A stretch of 48,350 nt of DNA, from positions 1 through 48,350 of IMG/VR virus record IMGVR_UViG_3300030104_005252, one strand, 5' to 3'. The notes under the pieces are model-generated. The model had not been told where the DNA came from, did no database searches, and saw only the letters and a list, made by a program, of their open reading frames with translations. Both the position numbers and the translations under genes were made by a program. Below are positions 6,601 through 14,358 of the stretch, in pieces. The stretch is from a virus. How positions within the stretch are numbered: the stretch's first letter is position 1; each line of letters opens with the position of its first letter.

Positions 6601-7424
6601 CACGCACCTCCGAACGCAGCACGAGCCGCAAGCACCGCAGGACGCAACTGGTCAAGCTGACCGGGTGACAAGCCATCACGAGCCGAGCGTATGCGATCCA
6701 TAATCGCACGCAGCGCATCGGCGCTATCGACGGTCTGAGCAGCAGCCAGCAAATCAACGAATAGACGTTCTTTGCTAGGAGGCCCATTGGCGACCTCCTC
6801 ACGCGTCGCCACAGGGACCGCAGGTGGATCAACCGGACCATTACGACCAGCGACATGCGGATCGTTGCCTACGTCCTGCGAGAACTCCTCAGAGCGTGAC
6901 ATCACGGCAGCATCAGCATCAGGGTTGTCACGGAAACCAACGCGCTGCTTGGCTTGCCGACGATCATAATCACGCTGACGTTCTTCTGGCGCAGCCGGAT
7001 GATCACCTTCTTCGTACCGTTTCATGTTTCGTTCGGTGGCACGAGCACGCTCGATCTCCTCAGCAGACGCGTACTGATCGCTGAGGAAACCAAGACAAGC
7101 CAAGGCACGACCGAGCGCGCTGGTTTCAGCGTTTTCGATGGCGCTGGTTTTGTTGACCGGGCCGAACTTCCGATCCTCCTCAGCATGACCAACGGCGATC
7201 AGCCTACCAGTCTCGTCGCTGATCTCGCAGCGCATTTTGATGAAGCGACCACGAGGATCATCCTTGAACTGGTCAGGACCGCCATACGGCACCTCGATAA
7301 AGTTGACACCGTAGTTTGGGTGCTTCTCCCTGAACTTACGAGTCCGATAGCTAACCGATGTATACACATTGCCGGAACGAGGATCCCTCCACACTCCGGG
7401 CTCAACTAGGTCAAAGCCTCTCAT
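6600..7424 (-). CDS. Candidate single-strand annealing protein (Erf/Sak-like)
   Basis: The N-terminal ~130 residues carry a pattern found in phage annealing or ssDNA-binding proteins: YTSVSYRTRKFREKHP, then VNKTSAIENAETSALGRAL, where the ENAETSALGRALA helix is the strongest signature. The C-terminal half is Glu/Arg/Pro-rich and probably disordered, ending in a helical segment (residues about 215-270). Placement between a RecE-like exonuclease and SSB is the classic exonuclease/annealing-protein/SSB arrangement. The start ATG at 7424 overlaps the exonuclease stop. The family assignment (Erf versus Rad52-like versus another annealing family) is not settled by eye. Confidence 0.65.
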   Translation of the reverse strand: MRGFDLVEPGVWRDPRSGNVYTSVSYRTRKFREKHPNYGVNFIEVPYGGPDQFKDDPRGRFIKMRCEISDETGRLIAVGHAEEDRKFGPVNKTSAIENAETSALGRALACLGFLSDQYASAEEIERARATERNMKRYEEGDHPAAPEERQRDYDRRQAKQRVGFRDNPDADAAVMSRSEEFSQDVGNDPHVAGRNGPVDPPAVPVATREEVANGPPSKERLFVDLLAAAQTVDSADALRAIMDRIRSARDGLSPGQLDQLRPAVLAARAAFGGA

Positions 7425-8287
7425 GCTTCACCTCCTGTTCTAAGACGTTTCATTCGTTCGGCACGCCACCCTGGCAGCGAACGACGTAGTGGCTTTTCTT
7501 GACCACCGAAGGCAGCAGGCCATTCACCTGCCGCAAGGCAAGCCGAGTAGACAGCGATGTCCACATCGACCTCAGTCTGAGCGCGCTGCCGATCGTAGTC
7601 GGTAAGACCAAATACAGCGCAGTCGTACGGCGCAGTTTTCTCAACCACGATGAACAGGAAATCGCTGACCTCCTGACCGCAGGACCGCAGCACGTCTGAG
7701 TAGAACGCATCCTGCACATCGTAACGGTACGGCTCTGCTGCTTTGACGTGCCAATCGACAAGCGAGGCAGCGGTAGACTTGAGGTCGCAGACAACACCAT
7801 CTGAAGTAATCAGGTCGGGCTTACAGCGGACCTTCACGTTTTCGTACTTTTCATGTTGATGATAGAACGCCTTCTCGACGATGGCAGCGCGCTGTATCAG
7901 AGACCGAGCGCACGGGTTTGCAAAGATGCCAGCGGTCATGCCAGCGATCGCATCACCCTCTGCTTTGGTGAGGACAATTTTAGCTAAACCGTTTGGACCA
8001 ATCTGCTCGGCTTTCCAATCAGCAAGAGCCTGCTTGCCTTCCTTCCGCCGCTTATCCATGGCAGCAAGTTCAGCCGGCATGACGGCGTAGTTATCTTCGA
8101 AGACAAGCGGCTCCAACACCGCAGCATGAAACGCCTGTCCAAAGATGAGCGGACGACTATCTGAGCGGTCGTTTCCAAGGACCGTTTTGTGGTAGTAGAG
8201 CGCAGGTGATTTGTTGACCTGATCCAAGCCCGTCTTCGAGATAGACGGGTCGTCAGGATTGTAGATATGATAAGGGTCGACCAGCAT
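7421..8287 (-). CDS. RecE-like exonuclease (PD-(D/E)XK fold)
   Basis: Degrades one strand of linear duplex DNA to feed the annealing protein. It matches the RecE-C/DUF3799 pattern: FGQAFHAAVLEP with His54, then CKPDLI (155-160, Asp158), VCDLKST (166-172, Asp168 and Lys170 as the D/E-x-K core) and YRYDVQDAFYSDVL (187-200, Gln192). At 288 residues it is the size of the nuclease domain alone, without the long N-terminal extension of E. coli RecE. The ATG at 8287 follows a CTGGAGAATGACCT site. Its TGA overlaps the ATG of the annealing-protein candidate. Confidence 0.85.
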   Translation of the reverse strand: MLVDPYHIYNPDDPSISKTGLDQVNKSPALYYHKTVLGNDRSDSRPLIFGQAFHAAVLEPLVFEDNYAVMPAELAAMDKRRKEGKQALADWKAEQIGPNGLAKIVLTKAEGDAIAGMTAGIFANPCARSLIQRAAIVEKAFYHQHEKYENVKVRCKPDLITSDGVVCDLKSTAASLVDWHVKAAEPYRYDVQDAFYSDVLRSCGQEVSDFLFIVVEKTAPYDCAVFGLTDYDRQRAQTEVDVDIAVYSACLAAGEWPAAFGGQEKPLRRSLPGWRAERMKRLRTGGEA

Positions 8288-8325
8288 AGGTCATTCTCCA
8301 GTTTTGAATTGCGAGGAAATATAAA

Positions 8326-8541
8326 TCAGGGGTGTGACAGTTGACGTAAACAGACCTCCTTTCGCCAACGACCAACTTTCGTTTTGGATGGATAGTAAGG
8401 AAAAGGCAACCCGGAAAAACGTAAGACAGACGAGACGTAATGACGGAACGAAATACTTACGTTAGACCGGACTACCGTCAACGTACTACTTACGTTATAA
8501 CGATAATCCTTTAGCGCGCACGCACGAGGCAGACCGTTCAT
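8326..8541 (-). CDS. Possible small basic protein, 71 aa
   Basis: An ATG at 8541 overlaps the stop of the upstream 46-residue gene (ATGA) and reads to a TGA at 8326. The product is rich in Ser, Val and Arg with several Tyr, and has no recognised domain. The DNA has a different texture from its neighbours: more T, and three ACTTACGTT-like words near 8455-8495. The coupling argues for a gene, and the lack of a ribosome site argues against. Confidence 0.4.
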   Translation of the reverse strand: MNGLPRACALKDYRYNVSSTLTVVRSNVSISFRHYVSSVLRFSGLPFPYYPSKTKVGRWRKEVCLRQLSHP

Positions 8542-8678
8542 TTTGACAGCCAGTGGCGGAATAAATACCAAGCCGAATCACGCATGATCAGAAGCAACCG
8601 ACCATCAACACGACCATCGTTTTCGATCGGTACAGCGATGTGAATACCAGCAGGCATTTTCATTCGTTCGAAATGCAT
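8538..8678 (-). CDS. Hypothetical protein, 46 aa
   Basis: The ATG at 8678 overlaps the TAA of the upstream gene (TAATG) and has GGAGG ten bases upstream. The product (MHFERMKMPAGIHIAVPIEN...) is a short beta-rich protein ending in YLFRHWLSK. No family is known to me. The coupling and ribosome site make it a likely real gene despite its size. Confidence 0.6.
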   Translation of the reverse strand: MHFERMKMPAGIHIAVPIENDGRVDGRLLLIMRDSAWYLFRHWLSK

Positions 8679-9196
8679 TAGCAGACAACCTCCAGTTGAC
8701 CTTCCGTGAAGTACTTGTGGAGCAGGTTTCGAACCGCCACCGGAGCCATGTGCGTAGTGCGACACGCATAGACCTCTACAGTCCCGTCAGGGTAAGCGAC
8801 AAAGCGACCAGCGGCAGCACCCTCGGTAGGCGTCAGAAAGTAGAACTGCTGATAGCCGACCGGATGAATATCGCCGTCTTCGAGTGACGCATAGTGCCAG
8901 GTTTGATTATCGTTATTTAGAACGACCCGAGCAGGAACGTACGGCACGAACTCCGATATTTGAAACGAGGCAATCGACCCGATACGTTCGTCCGTACCAG
9001 GCTCTGCATCGTAGTTTATACCGACATCAGGATTAAGTGCTCGCCAAGTGTTTAGAACAGACCTGAGCGCATCGCTGCAACTGATGTTTGCAGCTTTAAT
9101 GACGCCGCGCTCGTAAGCGTACGACAGATCGACCGGCTGACCTTGCGCCTGACAGAACCCTACCGGCACTTGGTGAATGGTTGCAGACTTCCTCAT
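8678..9196 (-). CDS. Hypothetical protein, 172 aa
   Basis: The ATG at 9196 has a GGGAGGTG site and overlaps the upstream stop. The product is soluble with no membrane segment. It contains DALRSVLNTWRALNPDVGINYD, and later TEGAAAGRFVAYPDGTVEVYACR, which looks like a beta-hairpin module. No recognised family. It belongs to the run of small coupled genes downstream of P4. Confidence 0.7.
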   Translation of the reverse strand: MRKSATIHQVPVGFCQAQGQPVDLSYAYERGVIKAANISCSDALRSVLNTWRALNPDVGINYDAEPGTDERIGSIASFQISEFVPYVPARVVLNNDNQTWHYASLEDGDIHPVGYQQFYFLTPTEGAAAGRFVAYPDGTVEVYACRTTHMAPVAVRNLLHKYFTEGQLEVVC

Positions 9197-9606
9197 AGGT
9201 CAGCACCTCCCACGTCTTTGTAGTTTTTCAGGTCAACACGCCAGTCCCATTCAGCAATCGTGTCGATGTCCTGCTCGTTATGGTTAGGCAACCGGCCGAG
9301 CAGCTTTTCCAAAGCGTAGTTGTTCGCATCGATGCCACGCGCCGCTTGTGCGTTGTGACGAATCGTGGCGACAACCGCAGCGCGACCAAGTCGCTCAGCT
9401 TCAAGATGCCGCTGCGACAAGCGCAACGCCTGACCGAGCACCGACACAAGCCGAGCCAGGCCCTCAACAGGATCGTCTGATTCTTTGAGCGCATTGACGC
9501 CATAACAGAGCACGTTATCAAGCAACGGTTCAGCGCGTGTTGAGCAAAATGCAATCACCTGCGAAGCAAGTTGATGCGCGAGTTTTTCATGGTTTTCCGT
9601 ATCCAT
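9193..9606 (-). CDS. Hypothetical protein, 137 aa
   Basis: I start it at the ATG at 9606 (MDTENHEKLAHQ), two bases after the upstream stop, with GGAAATAA as ribosome site; an earlier ATG in the same frame overlaps the upstream gene. The protein is largely alpha-helical and Leu/Ala-rich (GLARLVSVLGQALRLSQRHLEAERLGRA), so probably a helical bundle. No catalytic motif seen. Confidence 0.65.
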   Translation of the reverse strand: MDTENHEKLAHQLASQVIAFCSTRAEPLLDNVLCYGVNALKESDDPVEGLARLVSVLGQALRLSQRHLEAERLGRAAVVATIRHNAQAARGIDANNYALEKLLGRLPNHNEQDIDTIAEWDWRVDLKNYKDVGGADL

Positions 9607-9607
9607 T

Positions 9608-9895
9608 TTATTTCCAATCTCGAATAATGACGACATCACCGACGATATGCCGACCAGCAATCTGCGACGCCATCTCGTTGACGGGTAAGCCGACTATCAA
9701 CCCGTTTTCGTTCACATACATCAAGCGACCATCATCGAGGTATACAGCCTCGATCAGACCACCGACGGCTTGCTGGCACTCTTCAAGCGTAGGCTCATGC
9801 TCGACGCAAATAACCTTAGGCAAGTTGAGGTTGCGAACAGCATGATCGACCTCGGCTTCTGTAGCTCGACGATAAGCATCTTCTAAGCGGCTCAT
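9608..9895 (-). CDS. DUF3846-like protein, 95 aa
   Basis: The ATG at 9895 follows GAGGGGTGC and overlaps the upstream TGA. The central pattern is QQAVGGLIEAVYL, then LMYVNENGLIVGLPVNEMA and HIVGDVVI. It matches the DUF3846 family of small phage and mobile-element proteins, whose function is unknown. Length is normal for the family. Confidence 0.7.
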   Translation of the reverse strand: MSRLEDAYRRATEAEVDHAVRNLNLPKVICVEHEPTLEECQQAVGGLIEAVYLDDGRLMYVNENGLIVGLPVNEMASQIAGRHIVGDVVIIRDWK

Positions 9896-10149
9896 GCACC
9901 CCTCACTTTCTTTTCCCAAGCAGCAACGATCTTGTGCACTCGATTACGAGACAAGCCGTACCGTTTGGCGATGTCTTCAGCGCGTGCGCCACCGAGTTTC
10001 TCAGCAAAGATTTTGCCATTCCGAATCTCCATCTTCTCTGCGTTGGGAGTGCCAACCGGAATGTACAGCAGACCGCTGAAGTGCTTCTGGATTTCACGCC
10101 AGTGTGGTTCGAGGTTAGGAGGTAAATCGTTAGCCGACATGCTTTCCAT
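9892..10149 (-). CDS. Mor/C-family transcriptional activator
   Basis: 85 residues from the ATG at 10149, seven bases after a GGAAGGAAA site. It shows the Mor-family layout: a short beta strand LLYIPVG, a helix IRNGKIFAEKLGGARAE, then the helix-turn-helix DIAKRYGLSRNRVHKIVAAW. In phage Mu, Mor and C activate middle and late promoters from poor -35 sites. Here it is an early gene and the best candidate for switching on the rightward late operon or the modification genes. No Mor-type dyad was identified for certain; the imperfect palindrome at 20062-20097 is one place to look. Confidence 0.7.
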   Translation of the reverse strand: MESMSANDLPPNLEPHWREIQKHFSGLLYIPVGTPNAEKMEIRNGKIFAEKLGGARAEDIAKRYGLSRNRVHKIVAAWEKKVRGA

Positions 10150-10150
10150 A

Positions 10151-10477
10151 TCAGTTTCCTTCCGGGTCACGCATTGCGACCACTAGATTGACGGGCTGAC
10201 CGAGCTTATTCTCAAGCCAATCCCGGGTGTTAGTAATGACCTCAGCAACCGAAGCAGCCGAGGTTTTGAACTCAAGAACAGGTCGACCCGGCAAACGAGG
10301 ATCAGCCCAATCAGACTGATCACCTCGTTGACCGAGCGACACGAAACAATCGTAACGCTGTTCGAATGCCATGCGACCAACGATTTGCACGCTAGCGTAC
10401 ACTTCAGCTTTGCCGACATTGCCCCATGACAAACCGTGATAGCCATTGGCTTCAGGCTTCAACGCTAACGCAATCAC
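10151..10477 (-). CDS. Hypothetical protein, 108 aa
   Basis: GTG start at 10477 with AGGAGGATCTGCT upstream, overlapping the previous TGA. It contains AEVYASVQIVGRMAFEQRYDCF and PGRPVLEFKTSAASVAEVI, an alternating beta/alpha pattern without a recognised active site. It is in the operon just upstream of the Mor-like gene. Function unknown. Confidence 0.65.
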   Translation of the reverse strand: MIALALKPEANGYHGLSWGNVGKAEVYASVQIVGRMAFEQRYDCFVSLGQRGDQSDWADPRLPGRPVLEFKTSAASVAEVITNTRDWLENKLGQPVNLVVAMRDPEGN

Positions 10478-10851
10478 AGCAGATCCTCCTGCCTTCTCAT
10501 GACGAGCCGCACAAGCACACCTGCGTCACCATCAAGACCAGCGACAGCGTGTTCTACGACTACGTCTCGCAGCAGCAGAATGTTATGCACGGCAGTACGG
10601 ACGTTAGTATCCCGAGCATCAGTGCGACTGAAGCCAGCAAGCGCCAGCGCCGTCAAACAACCGGCTACACGGCTCATGAACGGGTCCATGATTTGATAGG
10701 TAGCCAAGCGACCGAGCGAGTAGACAGCGTGCCGACTAGACTCTCGAACGCTTTCAGCACGCAAGTAATCCTGCTCAAGCCTACGATGAATACTGATAAG
10801 CAAAGCAGCGCACTCAACCAGGCTTTGACCCTTTTCGTGATGAGCAGTCAT
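10474..10851 (-). CDS. Hypothetical protein, 125 aa
   Basis: The ATG at 10851 overlaps the upstream stop (ATGA) and has GGAGGG. The product is mostly helical and Ala/Leu/Arg-rich (SRVAGCLTALALAGFSR), without predicted membrane insertion. No family is recognised. Second gene of the P4 block. Confidence 0.65.
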   Translation of the reverse strand: MTAHHEKGQSLVECAALLISIHRRLEQDYLRAESVRESSRHAVYSLGRLATYQIMDPFMSRVAGCLTALALAGFSRTDARDTNVRTAVHNILLLRDVVVEHAVAGLDGDAGVLVRLVMRRQEDLL

Positions 10852-11252
10852 TTCCAGCCCTCCACGTCTGCGATGATTTCATCGATCGAGCCGATCAAGC
10901 CAAGCGCAAGCTCTTGGTAATCGACGTTATAAACAGCAGCAGCAGCAAGCGACGTAATCCACATCGGAATATCATCACGATGCAGAATGTCCTCGGCAGC
11001 GATCTCGAAGTGATCCCGAAGCCTCTGAGCAAGAGCCGACGTAGCAATACGCTCTTTGGCAACAACGACCCTACCGTTATCGACGAGAGCGATTTCAGTT
11101 TGCCAAACATCGTACGCCATAGCATTCGCAGCCTGGTAGCTTAGTGGGCAGTCCGGCAGGTCGCCGTACGTTGCGCGGTTGTGGTTTTGGTTGTTGATCA
11201 TTAGCTTTAGCGAATGAGTCAAACGACCTACGACTTCATCTGTCTTTGCCAT
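10848..11252 (-). CDS. Hypothetical protein, 134 aa, first gene of the main early block
   Basis: First gene after promoter P4, with a strong GGAGGAAAAG site before the ATG at 11252. It is helical and soluble (MAKTDEVVGRLTHSLKLMINN, then LAQRLRDHFEIAAEDILHRDD). As the leading gene of the early operon it may be among the first phage products made, so a host-takeover or regulatory role is plausible but not shown. Confidence 0.7.
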   Translation of the reverse strand: MAKTDEVVGRLTHSLKLMINNQNHNRATYGDLPDCPLSYQAANAMAYDVWQTEIALVDNGRVVVAKERIATSALAQRLRDHFEIAAEDILHRDDIPMWITSLAAAAVYNVDYQELALGLIGSIDEIIADVEGWK

Positions 11253-11291
11253 CTTTTCCTCCAGATGGGGTTAGGGGTTTTCCATGAGGAC

Positions 11292-11320
11292 ACCATAGGG
11301 ACAAAGAACAAAGAACACAA
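11292..11320 (-). promoter_or_regulatory. Leftward early promoter, divergent copy P4
   Basis: TTGTGT (11320-11315), 17-base spacer, TATGGT (11297-11292) on the minus strand. It keeps the TTGCTTGTGTTCTTTG core but the rest of the spacer differs, and it lacks the GGCC tandem. It is the most diverged copy and drives the longest early block (11252 to 4524). Confidence 0.6.
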
Positions 11321-11324
11321 GCAA

Positions 11325-11387
11325 GTTGCACAAAAAGAGAAGCGATGATAGCGTCTTTTAGCCGACCACCTAAAGGTGGGAAAAACC
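11325..11387 (+). promoter_or_regulatory. Candidate rightward promoter and hairpin for the ParB operon
   Basis: A TTGCAC / 17 bases / TAGCGT pair (about 11334-11362) on the plus strand could serve the operon at 11413. Downstream, CCACCT-AA-AGGTGG near 11369-11382 is a perfect 6-bp inverted repeat that could be an operator or leader hairpin. The -10 match is weak. Confidence 0.3.
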
Positions 11388-11412
11388 CGGCCATGACGCA
11401 AACGAGGAAATA

Positions 11413-11964
11413 ATGAGTTTGATGGAGCACGGGTCAGCCGACCCGAGGACACTACAGGCCGCCGATTATAACCCGAGGCAAATAACAGCAGCGCAGTACG
11501 ACGCACTGAAGTTCAGCCTAGAAAAGTTCGGCTTTGTACAGCCAGTCGTAATCAACAACCGAACCGGTCGAGTGGTCGGCGGCCACCAACGCATCAAAGC
11601 CGCAATCGACATCGGCATCACGAGCGTACCGACGGTCACACTCGACTTAGACAATCACGATGAGAAAGCGTTGAACCTCGCTTTGAACCGTGTCGGTGGC
11701 GATTGGGACGACAGACTTCTGACCAAAATGCTTGCCGACCTAGGCAGTGAGGGATGGGATTTAGCTGACCTCGGTTTCGACGACACCGAGTTAGACCGGC
11801 TGCTTAACGCAACGACAACCGAGCCGGAACCTGGCAGCATAACCGACATCGAATACGAGGAATCCTACCACCTCATCATCGAATGCAGCAGCGTCGACGA
11901 GCAAGGTGAAGTGATGGCGTACCTAGACAAGCGAGGTATCGAATGCCGACCATTGATATCGTAG
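11413..11964 (+). CDS. ParB-like domain protein 1
   Basis: Residues about 12-95 form a ParB/sulfiredoxin-fold domain: DYNPRQIT, then LKFSLEKFGFVQPVVINNRTGRVVGG, followed by HQRIKAAIDIGI and a DLDNHDEKALNLALNRVGGDWD segment. The GGHQR motif is typical of phage ParB-like proteins often annotated as nucleases. The start ATG has GAGGAAATA upstream. Its end overlaps the ABC-GNAT gene by 22 bases. ParB-like proteins recur beside phage DNA-modification enzymes. A role in choosing or tracking target sites on DNA fits this operon, but nuclease, CTPase and methyltransferase-specificity roles are all possible. Confidence 0.85.
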   Translation: MSLMEHGSADPRTLQAADYNPRQITAAQYDALKFSLEKFGFVQPVVINNRTGRVVGGHQRIKAAIDIGITSVPTVTLDLDNHDEKALNLALNRVGGDWDDRLLTKMLADLGSEGWDLADLGFDDTELDRLLNATTTEPEPGSITDIEYEESYHLIIECSSVDEQGEVMAYLDKRGIECRPLIS

Positions 11965-13079
11965 TCGAATGCGAGGTAGAGCGAACGGTTAGGTTGCGCC
12001 AAGTTTCGAGCATGTTCGAGATGGAAGAAACGACCAACCCATCTGAGCGCTGGTCGTTCGACATCGACCTTCCTGAAGAGTGGCAAATCGGTCTGATCGT
12101 TGGACCAAGCGGCAGCGGTAAAACCACCCTCGCCGAGCTGCTGTTCAGTAATGATCCTACGGATCAATACAGATGGCCGGAAAAGAAGTGCTTACTTGAC
12201 GGCTTCCCGACCACTAACGGAACATCAATCAAAGGCATCACGCAAACCCTGACCTCGGTTGGCTTCAGCAGCCCGCCATCGTGGTTAAAACCGTACAATG
12301 TTTTGAGCACCGGTGAGCAGTTCAGAGCCAACTTAGCGCGCGCAGTACACGAGCTACGAGAACGTCCTCAGACGGTCGTTGATGAGTTTACCTCGACCGT
12401 TGACCGGACTGTGGCGCGAATCGGCTCTGCTGCCGTCAGCAAGGCGGTTAGGCGCACAAGCGGACAGTTTGTTGCAGTCACTTGCCACAATGACGTGGAG
12501 GAATGGCTGCAACCGGATTGGGTTATTGAGATGCCAAGCGGAACCCTGACGCATCGGAGGTTGGTTCGGCGTCCCGACATCGACCTCGACATCAAGCGAT
12601 GCCATCACAGCCGGTGGGCAACCTACCGCAAGCATCACTATCTAAGTCACACGATGAACCGAGCAGCGCACTGTTACGAAGCAACGTGGAACGGACAGCC
12701 CGTTGCATTTATGAGCGTGCTTTACTTTCCACACCCGGTATCCCCCGGATGGCGTGGTCACCGGATTGTTTGCTTGCCGGATTACCAAGGCATCGGCATC
12801 GGCATGGGGTTAGCGAACTATGTCGCCGGTATTTATGCAGCAACCGGCTTACCATACCGCACCGTTGCAACGCATCCGGCACTGATCGCTCACCGTAACA
12901 AGAGCCCGCTTTGGGCGCTGACAAGAAAACCATCAACCCCTAGACCACTACACCGCAAAAAGAGAGGTGGCTATAACCGGCTGCCGCAAAGCGCAATGAA
13001 CCGACTAACCGCAACGCATCAGTACATCGGACCACCGAACCGTAACGGGTGCAAGTTGTTTGGACTGGAGCCAGCATGA
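11943..13079 (+). CDS. ABC-ATPase fused to a GNAT acyltransferase
   Basis: A two-domain protein of 378 residues. The first 200 are an ABC-type ATPase with Walker A GPSGSGKTTL (54-63), signature LSTGEQ (121-126), Walker B TVVDEF (144-149) and switch His182. It has no membrane domain, so it is not a transporter and is closer to the SMC/Rad50-like or DNA-scanning use of the fold. Residues about 220-330 are GNAT-like: RKHHYLSHTMNRAAHCYEA, GQPVAFMSVLYF and the acyl-CoA loop LPDYQGIGIGMGLANYV (278-294). GNATs in phage modification systems include Mu Mom. The likely role is DNA-associated acyl transfer, gated by ATP, to a base or to an amine already installed on a base. Translation is coupled to the ParB genes on both sides. 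Confidence 0.85.
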   Translation: MPTIDIVVECEVERTVRLRQVSSMFEMEETTNPSERWSFDIDLPEEWQIGLIVGPSGSGKTTLAELLFSNDPTDQYRWPEKKCLLDGFPTTNGTSIKGITQTLTSVGFSSPPSWLKPYNVLSTGEQFRANLARAVHELRERPQTVVDEFTSTVDRTVARIGSAAVSKAVRRTSGQFVAVTCHNDVEEWLQPDWVIEMPSGTLTHRRLVRRPDIDLDIKRCHHSRWATYRKHHYLSHTMNRAAHCYEATWNGQPVAFMSVLYFPHPVSPGWRGHRIVCLPDYQGIGIGMGLANYVAGIYAATGLPYRTVATHPALIAHRNKSPLWALTRKPSTPRPLHRKKRGGYNRLPQSAMNRLTATHQYIGPPNRNGCKLFGLEPA

Positions 13080-13771
13080 CCGCAAAGATACCAGCACCCC
13101 TCAAAGCCCTTGAGGTAGACATAAGCACGCTTCACATCGACCCTGAGAACGCACGACGGCGGGACGAGGATGCGATTGAGCAACTCATGAGCAGCCTCAC
13201 CCGTTTCGGTCAGCGCAGGCCATTGGTCGTGCGCAAAGATGGCATGGTGGTAGAAGCGGGGAACGGACGACTAGAAGCAGCAAGACGACTAGGCTGGAAA
13301 AAGATTGCAGCAGTTATCACGGATGACGATGCCGCAACCGCAGCCGCTTACGCTTTGGCGGACAACAAAACCGCTGACATGGGTACTTGGGATAACGCCA
13401 CCCTAGCAAGCCAACTCGACGACCTATTCGAACAAGGGCCGAGCGCCATCTTAGGAATCGGTTTCAACGACGATGACCTTACGCGTTTGCTCAACGACGC
13501 AAGCGACGTGAGCATATTGGACATGAGCGCACCGCAGGCAGTTTATGCAGACGGCACGACCGATGAAGACCACGAGCCTGAGAGCAAAGATTACGACGGC
13601 TCCAGTGAGCCTGACGCACCTGAGTCGAACGTTAGAATGCTACAGCTATTTTATGACGAGGATGAGCACGACCGGTTCATGGGTGCAGTGATTGCCTTGA
13701 GCGCAGTTTATGACACCGCAAACACGACTGAAACAACCCTGACGGCAGTGCTTGAGGAGGCAGCCAAATGA
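13076..13771 (+). CDS. ParB-like domain protein 2
   Basis: The ATG at 13076 overlaps the TGA of the ABC-GNAT gene (ATGA) and has a GGAG site; a GTG start at 13049 would overlap more and is less likely. The ParB fold covers residues 10-125: DPENARRRD (the ENAR motif), FGQRRPLVVRKDGMVVEAGNGRLEAARRLGW and AAAYALADNKTADMGTWD. The tail after residue about 145 is acidic, with a C-terminal segment VRMLQLFYDEDEHDRFM that also occurs in the next gene. It is clearly paralogous to ParB 3 immediately downstream. Confidence 0.85.
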   Translation: MTAKIPAPLKALEVDISTLHIDPENARRRDEDAIEQLMSSLTRFGQRRPLVVRKDGMVVEAGNGRLEAARRLGWKKIAAVITDDDAATAAAYALADNKTADMGTWDNATLASQLDDLFEQGPSAILGIGFNDDDLTRLLNDASDVSILDMSAPQAVYADGTTDEDHEPESKDYDGSSEPDAPESNVRMLQLFYDEDEHDRFMGAVIALSAVYDTANTTETTLTAVLEEAAK

Positions 13772-14358
13772 TACACGAATCGCTACAGCATTTAGCCGTG
13801 AGCATCGACGACCTTCATGAAGACCCGAACAATGCCAGGGTACATGACGCTGGCAACATGAGCGCCGTCCGTAAGAGCCTGTCGACATTTGGGCAACGCC
13901 TACCCATCGTCGTACAGAAAAGAGGAATGGTCGTACGAGCAGGAAACGCCCGCTTAGCAGCAGCGCGCGAACTAGGATGGACGCAAATCGCTGCGTTGGT
14001 TCTGAACGACAACGACACCGAGGCAGTAGCTTACGCACTAGCGGACAACCGAACTGCTGAACTGTCATGGTTCGATAAGGATGCTTTGGCAAACGTCTTA
14101 CGGGCTGTTATGGCATCAGCAGATGACCTGATTACAGCTACAGGCTTCGACATTGAAGAGGTGTTACGGTACACCTCCGAAGATTCGATAACGACTGATA
14201 ACCACGTCAAAATGATCCAGCTTTTCTTAGACACTGAGAGCAGCCCTCGTTTCCAAGCAGCTTGTGAAAAGCTAGCGCAGAAAACCGGAGCGCAAACCCT
14301 AAGCGACGTAGTGCTCGCCGCAGTTGAGAGCCAGTACGCGCAACGGGCTTGCAACTAA
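13768..14358 (+). CDS. ParB-like domain protein 3 (tandem paralogue of ParB 2)
   Basis: The ATG at 13768 overlaps the previous TGA and has GAGGAGGC upstream. It shares the layout of ParB 2 almost block by block: EDPNNARVHD, FGQRLPIVVQKRGMVVRAGNARLAAARELGW, AVAYALADNRTAELSWFD, and near the end HVKMIQLFLDTESSPRFQ. The two are an evident tandem duplication with divergence, which suggests a heteromer or two target specificities. Its stop overlaps the TET/JBP start. Confidence 0.85.
   Translation: MIHESLQHLAVSIDDLHEDPNNARVHDAGNMSAVRKSLSTFGQRLPIVVQKRGMVVRAGNARLAAARELGWTQIAALVLNDNDTEAVAYALADNRTAELSWFDKDALANVLRAVMASADDLITATGFDIEEVLRYTSEDSITTDNHVKMIQLFLDTESSPRFQAACEKLAQKTGAQTLSDVVLAAVESQYAQRACN

Noticed and set aside
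11943-13079. ABC gene as a membrane transporter subunit
   Set aside because: No transmembrane partner is encoded and the protein is fused to a GNAT domain.
11413-14358. ParB genes as a plasmid-type partition system
   Set aside because: No ParA and no centromere-like repeat array nearby; phage ParB-like proteins are usually of other function, and the neighbours are modification enzymes.
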